A DNA stretch of 40,745 nt, from positions 1 through 40,745 of the forward strand of contig SHVB01000021.1 in NCBI GenBank assembly GCA_009694375.1. Direction: 5' to 3'. The notes under the pieces were generated by a model. The model was given only the letters and a program-made list of their open reading frames with translations, was not told the DNA's origin and made no database searches. A program made the translations under genes and the position numbers. The DNA comes from Acidimicrobiia bacterium. Lineage in GTDB: Bacteria > Actinomycetota > Acidimicrobiia > Acidimicrobiales > VFJN01. Shown one piece after another: positions 1 to 7,402 of the stretch (the stretch's first letter is position 1; every line of letters begins with the position of its first letter).

Positions 1-180
1 CACCCAGTCGGCGCGTCGGCCGCGGTTCAGGGCCGCCGCACAGATGATGCCTCCGACCAGGACCAAATAGTGGTTGAGCCATGACGGCGACAGGTCCAGG
101 CCGCCGAAGCTCAGCAGCGAGAGCGCCGCGATGGCGGCGAGCGGCGGCGGCAGCCGCTTCCGGGTGTCGTGCGAGTGCAC
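1..180 (-). CDS. Membrane protein, 3' end cut by window edge
   Basis: A GTG at 180 opens a frame of 60 codons that runs off the left edge without a stop. The product starts with a basic stretch (HDTRKR) followed by a hydrophobic segment (about residues 11-28) and a second one (about 39-52), so it looks like an integral membrane protein with at least two helices. It begins 22 bases after the stop of the glycoside hydrolase gene on the same strand and is probably co-transcribed with it. No clear Shine-Dalgarno is seen. An ATG at 193 in another frame gives an Ala/Arg-rich product that looks less like a protein. The family is not recognised. Confidence 0.5.
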   Translation of the reverse strand, partial: MHSHDTRKRLPPPLAAIAALSLLSFGGLDLSPSWLNHYLVLVGGIICAAALNRGRRADWV

Positions 181-202
181 CGTCGGGTTCCATGGCGGAG
201 GG

Positions 203-1336
203 CTACCGCGGAGCGTGGGTGACCTGTTGGAACAGGGCGACTTCGGCGGGGTCGTAGGGGCGCCCATCGGCGTGGAGGAGGTCGTGGAACCAGACGTCGA
301 CATCGGGTTTAGGGCGGATCCACGAGGTCCAGGGGAAGCGGGTCTGTGTGCGCCCGTCGACGAGGCCCCAACTGAAGGCTCCGACCTGGTGCTCGGCGAA
401 CACCTTCAGCAGGTCGGCAGTGGAGCCCAGAGAGCGCCCGAGCCACTCGGTGCACAGCAGTGGACGCCCGTAGGCGCTGAGGTGATCGATCGCCTGCTCG
501 AGCCGACGTTTCGGGCTGTAGCTATGGAACGAGATCACGTCGGAGCGGCTGAGCATCATCCGGTTGAGCGCACTGACCCGTTCGGTCGATCCGCTCGCCC
601 CGAGGTAGACGCCGGCGGTGAGGGGCTGGGCCGGGTCGGCCGCCTGGGCCCAGTCGAAGACCTGATCGAGGAGGCGGTGCACCCGCTTCGACTTCTTCGA
701 CACCTCCTCGTGCGGGTAGGAGATGGCGTTCGACTGGTCGGGCTCGTTGAAGAGGTCCCAGACGACCACCCGGTCGTCCTGGCCGAATCGGGTGAGCACC
801 GCGTCGACGTAGGGATGCAGGGCCGGCCACCGTTGGTCGTCGGCGAGGACGGCTGCGCCCGGTCCCTGCACCCAGATGGCGTTGTGGCGACCAGGTGCCG
901 GTTCGCGTTGCGGGCCGAGGCGGGGTCGCGGGTCCCACACCCCGTCGAAGAGAACGGGCATCGTCGCGATGCCGTGGCTGTCGGCGATGGCCAAGTACTC
1001 GTCGACCCGGTCGAGGAACCGGTCGCCTTCGTGCTGCCACAGCAGGTCGTGCAAGAAGACGCGCACGCTGTTCATGCCGAGGGCCGCGGCCCAGGCCAGC
1101 TCACGGTCGATCGTCTTGGGGTCGAACGTCTCCGGCTGCCACATCTCGAGCTGGTTCCCGGCGGACGAGGGTACGAAGTTGCACCCCACCAGCCAGCCCG
1201 TGCTGTCGCTCCAGGCCGTGGCGGTGTCGGTGGACCAGCGGGCGGTCGAGCGCACCGGCGGTGACCAGCGGCGCGGGACGGCGCCGCGGCTGAGTGATGC
1301 GGCGTAACGCACGAGCGAGCCAAGACGGGTGGGCAT
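203..1336 (-). CDS. Glycoside hydrolase, clan A TIM barrel (cellulase/GH5-like)
   Basis: A 377-residue protein with the layout of a clan-A retaining glycosidase. WDLFNEPD near residue 193 supplies the acid/base Glu (about E198), and LLCTEWLGRS near 293 supplies the nucleophile Glu (about E297) at the end of a later strand. Other barrel strands are visible, such as NSVRVFLHD near 89 and MPVLFDGVW near 126. No convincing signal peptide is present, so export is doubtful. The ATG at 1336 shares its last base with the TGA of the upstream P450 gene (TGATG), which indicates translational coupling. A longer reading upstream lies inside the P450 and was not used. The substrate cannot be told from sequence; beta-linked glucan, mannan or a glycoside are options. 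Confidence 0.8.
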   Translation of the reverse strand: MPTRLGSLVRYAASLSRGAVPRRWSPPVRSTARWSTDTATAWSDSTGWLVGCNFVPSSAGNQLEMWQPETFDPKTIDRELAWAAALGMNSVRVFLHDLLWQHEGDRFLDRVDEYLAIADSHGIATMPVLFDGVWDPRPRLGPQREPAPGRHNAIWVQGPGAAVLADDQRWPALHPYVDAVLTRFGQDDRVVVWDLFNEPDQSNAISYPHEEVSKKSKRVHRLLDQVFDWAQAADPAQPLTAGVYLGASGSTERVSALNRMMLSRSDVISFHSYSPKRRLEQAIDHLSAYGRPLLCTEWLGRSLGSTADLLKVFAEHQVGAFSWGLVDGRTQTRFPWTSWIRPKPDVDVWFHDLLHADGRPYDPAEVALFQQVTHAPR

Positions 1337-2544
1337 CAGGTCCTCCAGGTGACATCGAGCGTGCGCGGGCCGCGCAGCACGGTCCCGGTGGGTGCGGCGG
1401 CTTCGGGCTCGGTGAGGGTCAGCTCGGGGAGCCGGTCGAGCAGGCGTTGCACGGCCATTGCGATCTGCGCCTTGGCGAGGTGCGACCCGGGGCAGTGGTG
1501 GCTGCCGAGGCCGAAGGTCAGGGCTCGGGTTGGATTGCGGCCGATGTCGAACTCGTCGGGCCGTTCGTGCACGTCGGGATCGCGGTTGGCCGAGGCGATG
1601 CCGAACAGCAGCATCGTTCCTGCGGGCACGTCGAAACCGGCGACCTCGACATCGTGAGGGACGAGGCGGGGGAGCAGCGCCAGCGGTGGTTCCCAGCGCA
1701 GCATCTCGTCGATCGCCGCACCGACGAGGCTGTGGTCGTTGCGCAACGCGTCCACCGCAGCGGGATGGGTGAGCAGCGCGTAGAGCGTGTTGCCGAGGCC
1801 GTGGTAGGTCGTCGTCGCCCCGGCCGAGAACAGAGCGAGGACGTGGCTGCGGATCTCGGGGTCGGTGAGTGTGCGGCCGGAACGCGCGGCAGTGCACATC
1901 GACGAGAGCAGATCGTCGGTTGCCACCTCCCGCCGCGCCCGCAGGACCGGCTCCAGGTACTCGGTCAGCTCGGCCGCCGCCACGAGGCCCGGTTCAGGTG
2001 CGATCGGATAGCTGAGGATGTCGAACGCCCACCCCATGAAGCGGTCGGCGGCGTCGAAGGGCAGGCCCATGCGGTCGGCGAACACGAGGAATGGGAACAC
2101 CGAGGTGAACGCCTCGACGAGGTCGGCCCGACCACGGTCGACGAACCGGTCGATCACCGCGTCGCAGAGCGGAGCGAGCCCATCCTGTTCGTATCGCTCC
2201 ACCGGTCGGCGCCGCAGTCCGCGTGTGGTGAGGTCGCGCAGGGCGTGATGCTCCGGGCCGTCGAGGCTCTCGAAGGTGACCCCCTGGCAGGGCTCGACGG
2301 TCATGGCGTAGGTCGGGCCGGCCGGCAGTCTCTCGTCGTCGCGGAAGCACGCTTCGAGATCGGCGAAGCGCGTCACGAGCTGCATGGGGATCCCGCCGAA
2401 GTCGACGAGGGCGAGACGGTGGGCACTTCGGAGTCGGGCCAGCTCCCGGTGCAGGGCGGCGCCGGGCAGCCGGACATCGCCGGGGCCGAGATCGAGACCG
2501 AAATCGACGTCGCTCACTGGCGTGGTCGAGAGCGCGGCGGGCAT
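1336..2544 (-). CDS. Cytochrome P450
   Basis: A 402-residue soluble bacterial class I P450 that should use a ferredoxin/reductase pair. The I-helix oxygen-activation motif is AGATTT (about 241-246), the ExxR pair is EMLR (about 280-283), and the heme loop FGLGSHHCPG places the axial Cys at about 351. The size is normal for the family. The start at 2544 gives a typical short N-terminus before the first helix; an upstream in-frame extension is Arg/Pro-rich and unlikely. The gene heads a minus-strand unit with the glycoside hydrolase and diverges from the DinB-like gene across about 147 bases. No ferredoxin gene is nearby and the substrate is unknown. Confidence 0.93.
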   Translation of the reverse strand: MPAALSTTPVSDVDFGLDLGPGDVRLPGAALHRELARLRSAHRLALVDFGGIPMQLVTRFADLEACFRDDERLPAGPTYAMTVEPCQGVTFESLDGPEHHALRDLTTRGLRRRPVERYEQDGLAPLCDAVIDRFVDRGRADLVEAFTSVFPFLVFADRMGLPFDAADRFMGWAFDILSYPIAPEPGLVAAAELTEYLEPVLRARREVATDDLLSSMCTAARSGRTLTDPEIRSHVLALFSAGATTTYHGLGNTLYALLTHPAAVDALRNDHSLVGAAIDEMLRWEPPLALLPRLVPHDVEVAGFDVPAGTMLLFGIASANRDPDVHERPDEFDIGRNPTRALTFGLGSHHCPGSHLAKAQIAMAVQRLLDRLPELTLTEPEAAAPTGTVLRGPRTLDVTWRT

Positions 2545-2691
2545 CGGCTCACCGTACCCGCCTCGTGTCGACGGCGGCCGCCAGCGCCGCCGTCTCCCGT
2601 TGGCTGCGTGGCACGCTCCGCTGACCGGCGTTTCGGGGCAGGGGTCGAGTCGAAGACCTGGACGCTCTTGGCCGTCGTAGGGTCCTCGGTC

Positions 2692-3321
2692 ATGGACATG
2701 AGGGAGAGGACCTTCAAGGCTCGCCAATCGTTGATCGCCACGTTTGAGGAGATAGAGGGCGATCGGTGGGAGGTCGAGTCACTCTGTGGCGGGTGGACGG
2801 TCCGACACGTCCTCGCGCATCTGATCCTCGCCGCCCGTCCGCCGGTGAGGAGATACGTGCGGGCGGTGCTGAAGGCGCGAGGCAGGTTTGACCAGGCGAA
2901 TCATCTGCTGGCGGTCGACGATGGTTGTCGTCCAACGGCCGAACTGCTGTCCCAGTACCGAAAGGTAGCGGACCACTGGTTCGCACGGCCGGGATGGCCC
3001 GAGGCGGCACCTTTCAGCGACGTGCTCTTGCACAGTCTCGACGTGCGTATCCCGCTCGACGTCAAGGTGACAGTGCCGCCCGATGACTACGAGCCAGTGC
3101 TCCGGTTGTTATTCAGGCGAGTTGGCCGTTCTTTCACCAGTCCGGGCCGACCGGCGATCCGATGGGCTGCAACGGACCACGGTTGGTCGCACGGTGATGA
3201 GGGGCTGGAGGTCCGGGGAACGATGGAGAACCTGGCGCTGACGGCTGCTGGACGTCGGGCGCGCATCGCCGAGCTCGATGGTGACGGTGTTGTAGCACTC
3301 GAAGCCTGGAGTCATCAGTAG
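2692..3321 (+). CDS. DinB-like / mycothiol-dependent maleylpyruvate isomerase-type protein
   Basis: A 209-residue protein of the DinB four-helix fold as found in actinobacterial mycothiol-dependent enzymes. The opening reads ...SLIATFEEIEGDRWEVESLCGGWTVRHVLAHLI, the classic pattern of helix 1, then S-L-C-x-G-W-x-V-[RK]-[HD]-[VL]-x-A-H-[LI] with the first metal-type His. A later LLHSLDVRIPL segment supplies the second part of the site. Family members are thiol S-transferases or isomerases that use mycothiol; the reaction here is not predictable. ATG 2692 was chosen; an in-frame ATG at 2698 is also possible. MshC encoded at 35.5 kb is consistent with a mycothiol-making host. Confidence 0.75.
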   Translation: MDMRERTFKARQSLIATFEEIEGDRWEVESLCGGWTVRHVLAHLILAARPPVRRYVRAVLKARGRFDQANHLLAVDDGCRPTAELLSQYRKVADHWFARPGWPEAAPFSDVLLHSLDVRIPLDVKVTVPPDDYEPVLRLLFRRVGRSFTSPGRPAIRWAATDHGWSHGDEGLEVRGTMENLALTAAGRRARIAELDGDGVVALEAWSHQ

Positions 3322-3340
3322 GCACTGCCCCACAAGTGCC
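3321..3340 (+). terminator. Weak hairpin after the DinB-like gene
   Basis: GGCACT and AGTGCC form a 6-bp stem with an 8-base loop directly after the stop codon. There is no T-run, so this is only a candidate terminator. Confidence 0.3.
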
Positions 3341-3435
3341 GATCGGGGGCATCGCAGACTTGCCCCGGGTTGATCAGGCCCGTGTTGGGGAGCCCGGCGC
3401 CACCGTGGCCGGAACGGCTCAGGTGGACGATGGCC

Positions 3436-3677
3436 ACCGTTGCGGCGGACACGTATCGGCCCGCCTGCCCGCCGGAACGCACCGGTAAGGGTCCCAGCGT
3501 CGACATCGAACCGGACCGCGACCGCCTTTAGCGACTCGCCCGCCTTGTAGTGCTTCGCCCCATCGCGAACCGAACGGTTCGTCATCTTCCGGATGACCTT
3601 GCGGCCTTCGATGCCGCTACCCCGGGCCACTTCGAGCACCTCGGCCGGCGGCTTCGTCGCCTCCCGTGGGTGAATCG
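3436..3677 (-). pseudogene. Remnant of a recombinase/transposase-type HTH domain
   Basis: The minus strand encodes a short HTH-like stretch: VRDGAKHYKAGESLKAVAVRF followed by DVDAGTLTGAFRRAG and GPIRVRRNG. This matches the spacing of the C-terminal helix-turn-helix of actinobacterial serine recombinases and related transposases ([YL]-x-A-G-x-S-L-x-x-[IV]-A-x-x-[FL]-x-V-x-x-x-T[LV]...LRRAG-PIR). Nothing resembling a catalytic domain precedes it: the frame closes at a TGA about 12 codons upstream of the GTG at 3639. Downstream of RRNG the reading turns into low-complexity sequence. It is best read as the tail of a lost mobile element in an otherwise geneless 357-base gap. Assignment to a particular recombinase family is inference. 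Confidence 0.5.
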
Positions 3678-3678
3678 A

Positions 3679-5370
3679 TCAGAGGCATGGGTCGAGGGTA
3701 CGAAGGATCGAATGGACCACCGTTGATCCTTCACCCACGGCATTGGCGACCCGCTTGACTGAATGTGAGCGCACATCTCCCACGGCGAATACGCTTGGTA
3801 GCGAGGTTTCGTACGGCAACGGATCGAAATCGCCGAAGAGGCCACCATCGATTGGATTCGCCGGCAGGTCACCGGCGGTGAGGGCGAAGCCCTTGGCATC
3901 CAGCGCCACGGCGCCGCACAGCCATTCGGTGGCCGGGACGGCACCGATGAAACAGAACACGGCGCGGCACGGCAGCGTTTCGCGTTCACCGGTGATGGTG
4001 TTCTCGACGACGACCGACTCGACTGCGTCGACGCCAGTGATGACGCGGACCTCCGTGCCGCTCATGACGCGGATGCGCGGGTGGCTTTCGATCCGGGTCA
4101 CGAGATACTGCGACATGGTTTCAGGCAGGTTCGGGCGTCGCGCCAGAACGGTCACGGCCGCGCAGTTCTGGGCCAGCGCCAGGGCGGCCTGGCCCGCTGA
4201 GTCGCCGCCGCCCACCACGATCACGGATTGGGCCGCACAGAGACGGGTTTCGATTTTGCTGGTGGAGTAGTAGACCCCGGCACCTTCGAATCGGGCCAAG
4301 TCCTCCACGTCGAGCCGCCGATAGCGTGCGCCCGATGCAATCACCACGGTGCGGCTGGCGATTTCGGTGCCGTCTTCGAGTTGGATCACCCGGTGTTCAT
4401 CCGCCACCCGTAGACCGACGACCTTGCTGGGGCTCGTGAGGCGGGCGCCGAGGCGCTGGGCTTGCAGGGCGGCGGAGGTGGTGAGCTCCTTGCCGGAAAT
4501 GCCGTTGGGGAACCCGAGATAGTTCTCGATGCGCGAACTTGCGGCCGCCTGTCCACCAACGGCGACGGCTTCGAGACAGACCACGTCGAGGCCCTCCGAC
4601 ACCGCCACGATGGCCGCCGCCAGGCCGGCTGGGCCGAGGCCCACGATGACAACGTCGTGGACATCGTTGAGAGCGGGGCCATGGTCGAGGCCGAGAGAAT
4701 GAGCGAACTCGACGGTGGTGGGCTGGTCGAGCCGAGACGCGGGCGTGATGACCACGGGAACAGCAGCCGGGTCTATTCCCAACCGAGCGAGGAAGCCGAT
4801 GGGGTCGGCGTGACTATCGAGATCGATCCACTGGAAGGGCACATACGATCGCGAGGCAAACACCCGCAGCGCCATCGCCTCCGGTGAGAAGCCGCTTCCG
4901 ACGATCACCACATTGGCGGTGCCGGAGCCGCGATGCAGCCTCGATCTGCGCAGCATGAACTCATCGAACACCAGGTCGGCCAGTTCCGGTGTGGCGCGCA
5001 AGAAATCGGTTAATACAGGCAAGGGGATGACGAGTACCGAGCCCGCTTCGGTGACCACGGCGCTGACGAAGGGGCGCTGGCCCACCAGCAGGTTGAGCTC
5101 GCCGAGAAACTGCCCGGCAATGTGAGTGGTGATGATGGACGGTCCGTCGAGGCCAGCGCCGACGATGTCGACCTTTCCAGCGAGCACCACAACGAACGAC
5201 TGGGTGGCGTCCCCCGCGGCAAAAATCATTTCCCCGACGAGAGTGGGGTGCACCGTTCCCAAGGGCATAAGGGCCGCAATGTCATCGGGGTTGAGGAGGA
5301 TGTAGTTGTCGAGCGATCGCTTATGGGGTTCCCGCACCGGGCTCACAACCCAACGGTACTCCACGGCCAT
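3679..5370 (-). CDS. cNMP-binding-domain / thioredoxin-reductase-like FAD oxidoreductase lacking the CxxC
   Basis: A 563-residue three-part protein. Residues about 25-140 form a cyclic-nucleotide-binding beta barrel (GQFLGELNLLVGQRPFVSAVV region). Residues about 150-230 look like a thioredoxin-like domain without a redox pair. From about 238 there is a thioredoxin-reductase-like flavoprotein with GLGPAG for FAD, GGQAAASSRIENYLGFP, GGGDSAG for NADPH, and a C-terminal VFAVGDVR motif. Where true thioredoxin reductases carry CATC, this protein has YYSTSK (about 367-372), so it cannot do classical disulfide relay. This architecture is known in actinobacteria and proteobacteria but its electron acceptor is unclear. 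No obvious Shine-Dalgarno precedes 5370; a GTG about nine codons in is an alternative start. Confidence 0.85.
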   Translation of the reverse strand: MAVEYRWVVSPVREPHKRSLDNYILLNPDDIAALMPLGTVHPTLVGEMIFAAGDATQSFVVVLAGKVDIVGAGLDGPSIITTHIAGQFLGELNLLVGQRPFVSAVVTEAGSVLVIPLPVLTDFLRATPELADLVFDEFMLRRSRLHRGSGTANVVIVGSGFSPEAMALRVFASRSYVPFQWIDLDSHADPIGFLARLGIDPAAVPVVITPASRLDQPTTVEFAHSLGLDHGPALNDVHDVVIVGLGPAGLAAAIVAVSEGLDVVCLEAVAVGGQAAASSRIENYLGFPNGISGKELTTSAALQAQRLGARLTSPSKVVGLRVADEHRVIQLEDGTEIASRTVVIASGARYRRLDVEDLARFEGAGVYYSTSKIETRLCAAQSVIVVGGGDSAGQAALALAQNCAAVTVLARRPNLPETMSQYLVTRIESHPRIRVMSGTEVRVITGVDAVESVVVENTITGERETLPCRAVFCFIGAVPATEWLCGAVALDAKGFALTAGDLPANPIDGGLFGDFDPLPYETSLPSVFAVGDVRSHSVKRVANAVGEGSTVVHSILRTLDPCL

Positions 5371-5428
5371 TGCTGGGATCCCTAGGGCGACGCGCCTCAG
5401 ATGGCAGGCGCCAGATCGGTGGGTGCCC

Positions 5429-5644
5429 CTACCTTTCGGCTATCCGACCTTTGCCTAAGAACGACTCGTAAGCCTCGGGATCGATGATGTTAGAGAATCC
5501 GCTCTTACGCTCGAAGATGAGGCGGGGCGTGTCACCGTTGGTGTCAAACAGACGGAGTACGTCGAACGGGCGAGATTCCGCCAGGCCGCCACCACCACCC
5601 ACTCGATTCTGATCGTGCACGCATCCCCCGCAGCCTGACCGCAC
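5429..5644 (-). CDS. Small hypothetical protein (uncertain)
   Basis: A possible 71-residue protein starting at GTG 5644, with a later GTG (VHDQNRV) as an alternative. The first 25 residues are Gly-rich and poor, but the rest (RPFDVLRLFDTNGDTP, LIFERKSGFSNIIDPEAYES, FLGKGRIAER) has a natural mix of hydrophobic and charged residues. It lies 24 bases downstream of the pentapeptide-repeat gene and upstream of the flavoprotein gene on the same strand. No family is recognised. It could also be a gene remnant. Confidence 0.35.
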   Translation of the reverse strand: MRSGCGGCVHDQNRVGGGGGLAESRPFDVLRLFDTNGDTPRLIFERKSGFSNIIDPEAYESFLGKGRIAER

Positions 5645-5668
5645 CGGCCCGGGGGGCCGCGAGACGCC

Positions 5669-6142
5669 TTACTGCGCTGGCGGGGGTGTGTTTCGCACGA
5701 CGCCGTCGGGGCACGTCGTATTCGACCACCGCAAATCGCTGAGGTCGGCCCGACGCAGGTAGGCATCGGTGAGGTTGGCACCGCTGAGGTCGGCTCCGGC
5801 CATTTCGGCGTATTTCAGGTTGGCCCGGCGCAGGTTGGCGCCGCTGAGGTTGGCGTCGGTCAGGTTGGCGTAACGCAGGTTGGCGTCGGTCAGGTTGGCG
5901 TCGGTCAGGTTGGCACCGCTGAGGTCGGCGTCGAGCAAGTCGGCGCCGGTTAGGTGCGCCAGCGTGAGGTCGGCTCCGCTGAGGTCGGCGTAGCGCAGAT
6001 TGGCGCCGCTGAGGTCGCTACCGCTGAGGGAAGCGCCGGTGAGAGCAGCACCGGTGAGTCGGGCGTTGTGTAGATCCGCTCCCGACAGTCCGGCGCGAGG
6101 GCGCCTCGACCAGATACTACCTCGACGCCCCTGATCGCTCAT
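5669..6142 (-). CDS. Pentapeptide-repeat protein
   Basis: A 157-residue protein made almost entirely of about two dozen A(D/N)LxX pentapeptides (residues about 17-138), ending in a short tail with NTTCPDGVV. Such repeats fold as a right-handed quadrilateral beta helix. There is no signal peptide or membrane segment, so it is probably cytoplasmic. The ATG at 6142 follows a GGGGGGTGAC Shine-Dalgarno. Some family members (MfpA, Qnr) mimic DNA and bind gyrase, but nothing here proves that role. The 15-base periodicity is visible in the DNA as repeated gtcggcgccgctgag-like units. Confidence 0.9.
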   Translation of the reverse strand: MSDQGRRGSIWSRRPRAGLSGADLHNARLTGAALTGASLSGSDLSGANLRYADLSGADLTLAHLTGADLLDADLSGANLTDANLTDANLRYANLTDANLSGANLRRANLKYAEMAGADLSGANLTDAYLRRADLSDLRWSNTTCPDGVVRNTPPPAQ

Positions 6143-6358
6143 GTCACCCCCCGCCGTCGTGCGTGTACCGCAAGGTTATGTCAACGTCGAGCGTCTCGTT
6201 GTGACCCGGCGCGTGGCGGATCAGATGGACGCGCCGAAGACGCTGCGACACGGGGCGCGGAGGGCGGCCAGCGGCCAGAAATGGCGACGGTGGAGCTCCA
6301 TCGCCTATCGAGAACCGGCGCCATCGCGGCCCTCAAACGCCTCGGCCCGGCACCCGGC
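6143..6358. other. Intergenic gap between minus-strand genes
   Basis: Between the APH-type kinase stop and the pentapeptide-repeat start. It must contain the pentapeptide gene promoter. A TTGACA hexamer is present on the minus strand (6179-6184), but no convincing -10 lies at the right spacing. Nothing else is recognised. Confidence 0.4.
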
Positions 6359-7402
6359 TTATCGGTAGTCGCTGCGGGCGGCGGTCTCGGCGGCACTGGC
6401 CATGAGGTTGACAACGATGTCGCCGAACGCCATGAGTTTGGGATCGCCCCCGGCCCGTTGGAAGCCTTGTTCGAGCACGATGGCGAGCTTCCAGCGGGCG
6501 AGCACCAGGTAATAGTCCATGTCGTCGACCTGACGACCCGACCCGGCGGCGTAGCGGGCGAGGAGTTGGTCGCGAGTGGGCATACCGGTGAGGTCCACGT
6601 AGCCAATATCGGGCACATCGTCGGGGTGCTCGGGCCAGGACTGGATGACCCAGGCCAGGTCGAGTTTCGGATCACCGACGGTGCCCATCTCCCAGTCGAC
6701 AATGGCGGCAAGACGGGCTGGGCCGCCATGGGCATACATGACGTTGGCGAACTGGTAATCGCCGTGCATGAGGCCGGGAACGAAGTCGATCGGTCGGTGG
6801 GTCCGTAGCCACTGTGAGGCCTCGTCGAGGCCGGGAAGATCTCGACCCTTGATGCGGTCGAGGAAGGCCAGCCACCGGTCCACCTGCCGGTCGTGGAAGC
6901 CGTCGGGGTGGCCAAGATCGTGGAGACCCTTGGCCCGCCAATCAACCCGCGCCAGTCGGGCGATACCGTCGATCAACTCGTAGGCCAAGCCCTGACGGGC
7001 CGCGACATCGGATTGGAAAGGCTCGGGCCACTCGGTTACTTCGATCGGTGACCAGCCGTGGACAAAACCCATCAGGTAGAACGTGCGGCCCAGTATCGAG
7101 GGGTCCTCGCACACGGTGATGGCATCGGTGTGGGGCACATCGGTGCCCGCCAGCGCTTCGATGATGCGCCACTCGCGCACGATGCCGGCGTCACGGCTCG
7201 CCGGGGCGGTGGGCGGAGGAATCCGCAGCGCGGCGTGCAGATCGCCACGACGGATCTCGAAGATCTGGTTCTGACTGCCGCCGGAGAGGTAACGCGATTC
7301 GATGGGTGCCCCGCGTCCGGGCAGGTCGAGGGTGTCGAGCCAGGGGCCCAGACGGTCGACTTCGAGAACCGGATCGCCGGTGGCGTCGTCGGTGACGCTC
7401 AC
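6359..7402 (-). CDS. APH-family kinase, ACAD10/11-N-terminal / LvaA type
   Basis: A 347-residue aminoglycoside-phosphotransferase-fold kinase. The catalytic loop is GLMHGDYQFAN (HGD about 213-215) and the Mg-binding DFG-like Asp lies in IVDWEMGTVGDP (about D236). The N-terminal glycine-rich loop is YLSGGSQNQIFEI. The GTG start at 7402 overlaps the stop of the upstream acyl-CoA dehydrogenase by four bases (GTGA), so the two are made together. In Pseudomonas putida levulinate catabolism (LvaA with LvaC) and in mammalian ACAD10/11, this kinase fold phosphorylates a 4-hydroxyacyl-CoA and the dehydrogenase-like partner removes the phosphate. The same role is a reasoned inference here. Confidence 0.85.
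   Translation of the reverse strand: MSVTDDATGDPVLEVDRLGPWLDTLDLPGRGAPIESRYLSGGSQNQIFEIRRGDLHAALRIPPPTAPASRDAGIVREWRIIEALAGTDVPHTDAITVCEDPSILGRTFYLMGFVHGWSPIEVTEWPEPFQSDVAARQGLAYELIDGIARLARVDWRAKGLHDLGHPDGFHDRQVDRWLAFLDRIKGRDLPGLDEASQWLRTHRPIDFVPGLMHGDYQFANVMYAHGGPARLAAIVDWEMGTVGDPKLDLAWVIQSWPEHPDDVPDIGYVDLTGMPTRDQLLARYAAGSGRQVDDMDYYLVLARWKLAIVLEQGFQRAGGDPKLMAFGDIVVNLMASAAETAARSDYR

Noticed and set aside
74-1264. Long plus-strand open frame opposite the glycoside hydrolase
   Set aside because: It has no recognisable domain, is Arg/Gly/Pro/Val-rich, and lies antisense to a gene with clear catalytic motifs. High GC makes such shadow frames common.
1294-2691. Upstream extension of the DinB-like gene
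   Set aside because: The extension is antisense to the P450 and low in complexity. The family N-terminus starts at 2692.
5760-6060. Tandem 15-base DNA repeats resembling a short-repeat array or CRISPR
   Set aside because: The period is a coding one (five codons) of the pentapeptide-repeat gene, and there are no spacers.
6179-6184. TTGACA -35 box for the pentapeptide gene
   Set aside because: No acceptable -10 hexamer occurs 16-18 bases downstream; one hexamer alone is not evidence.
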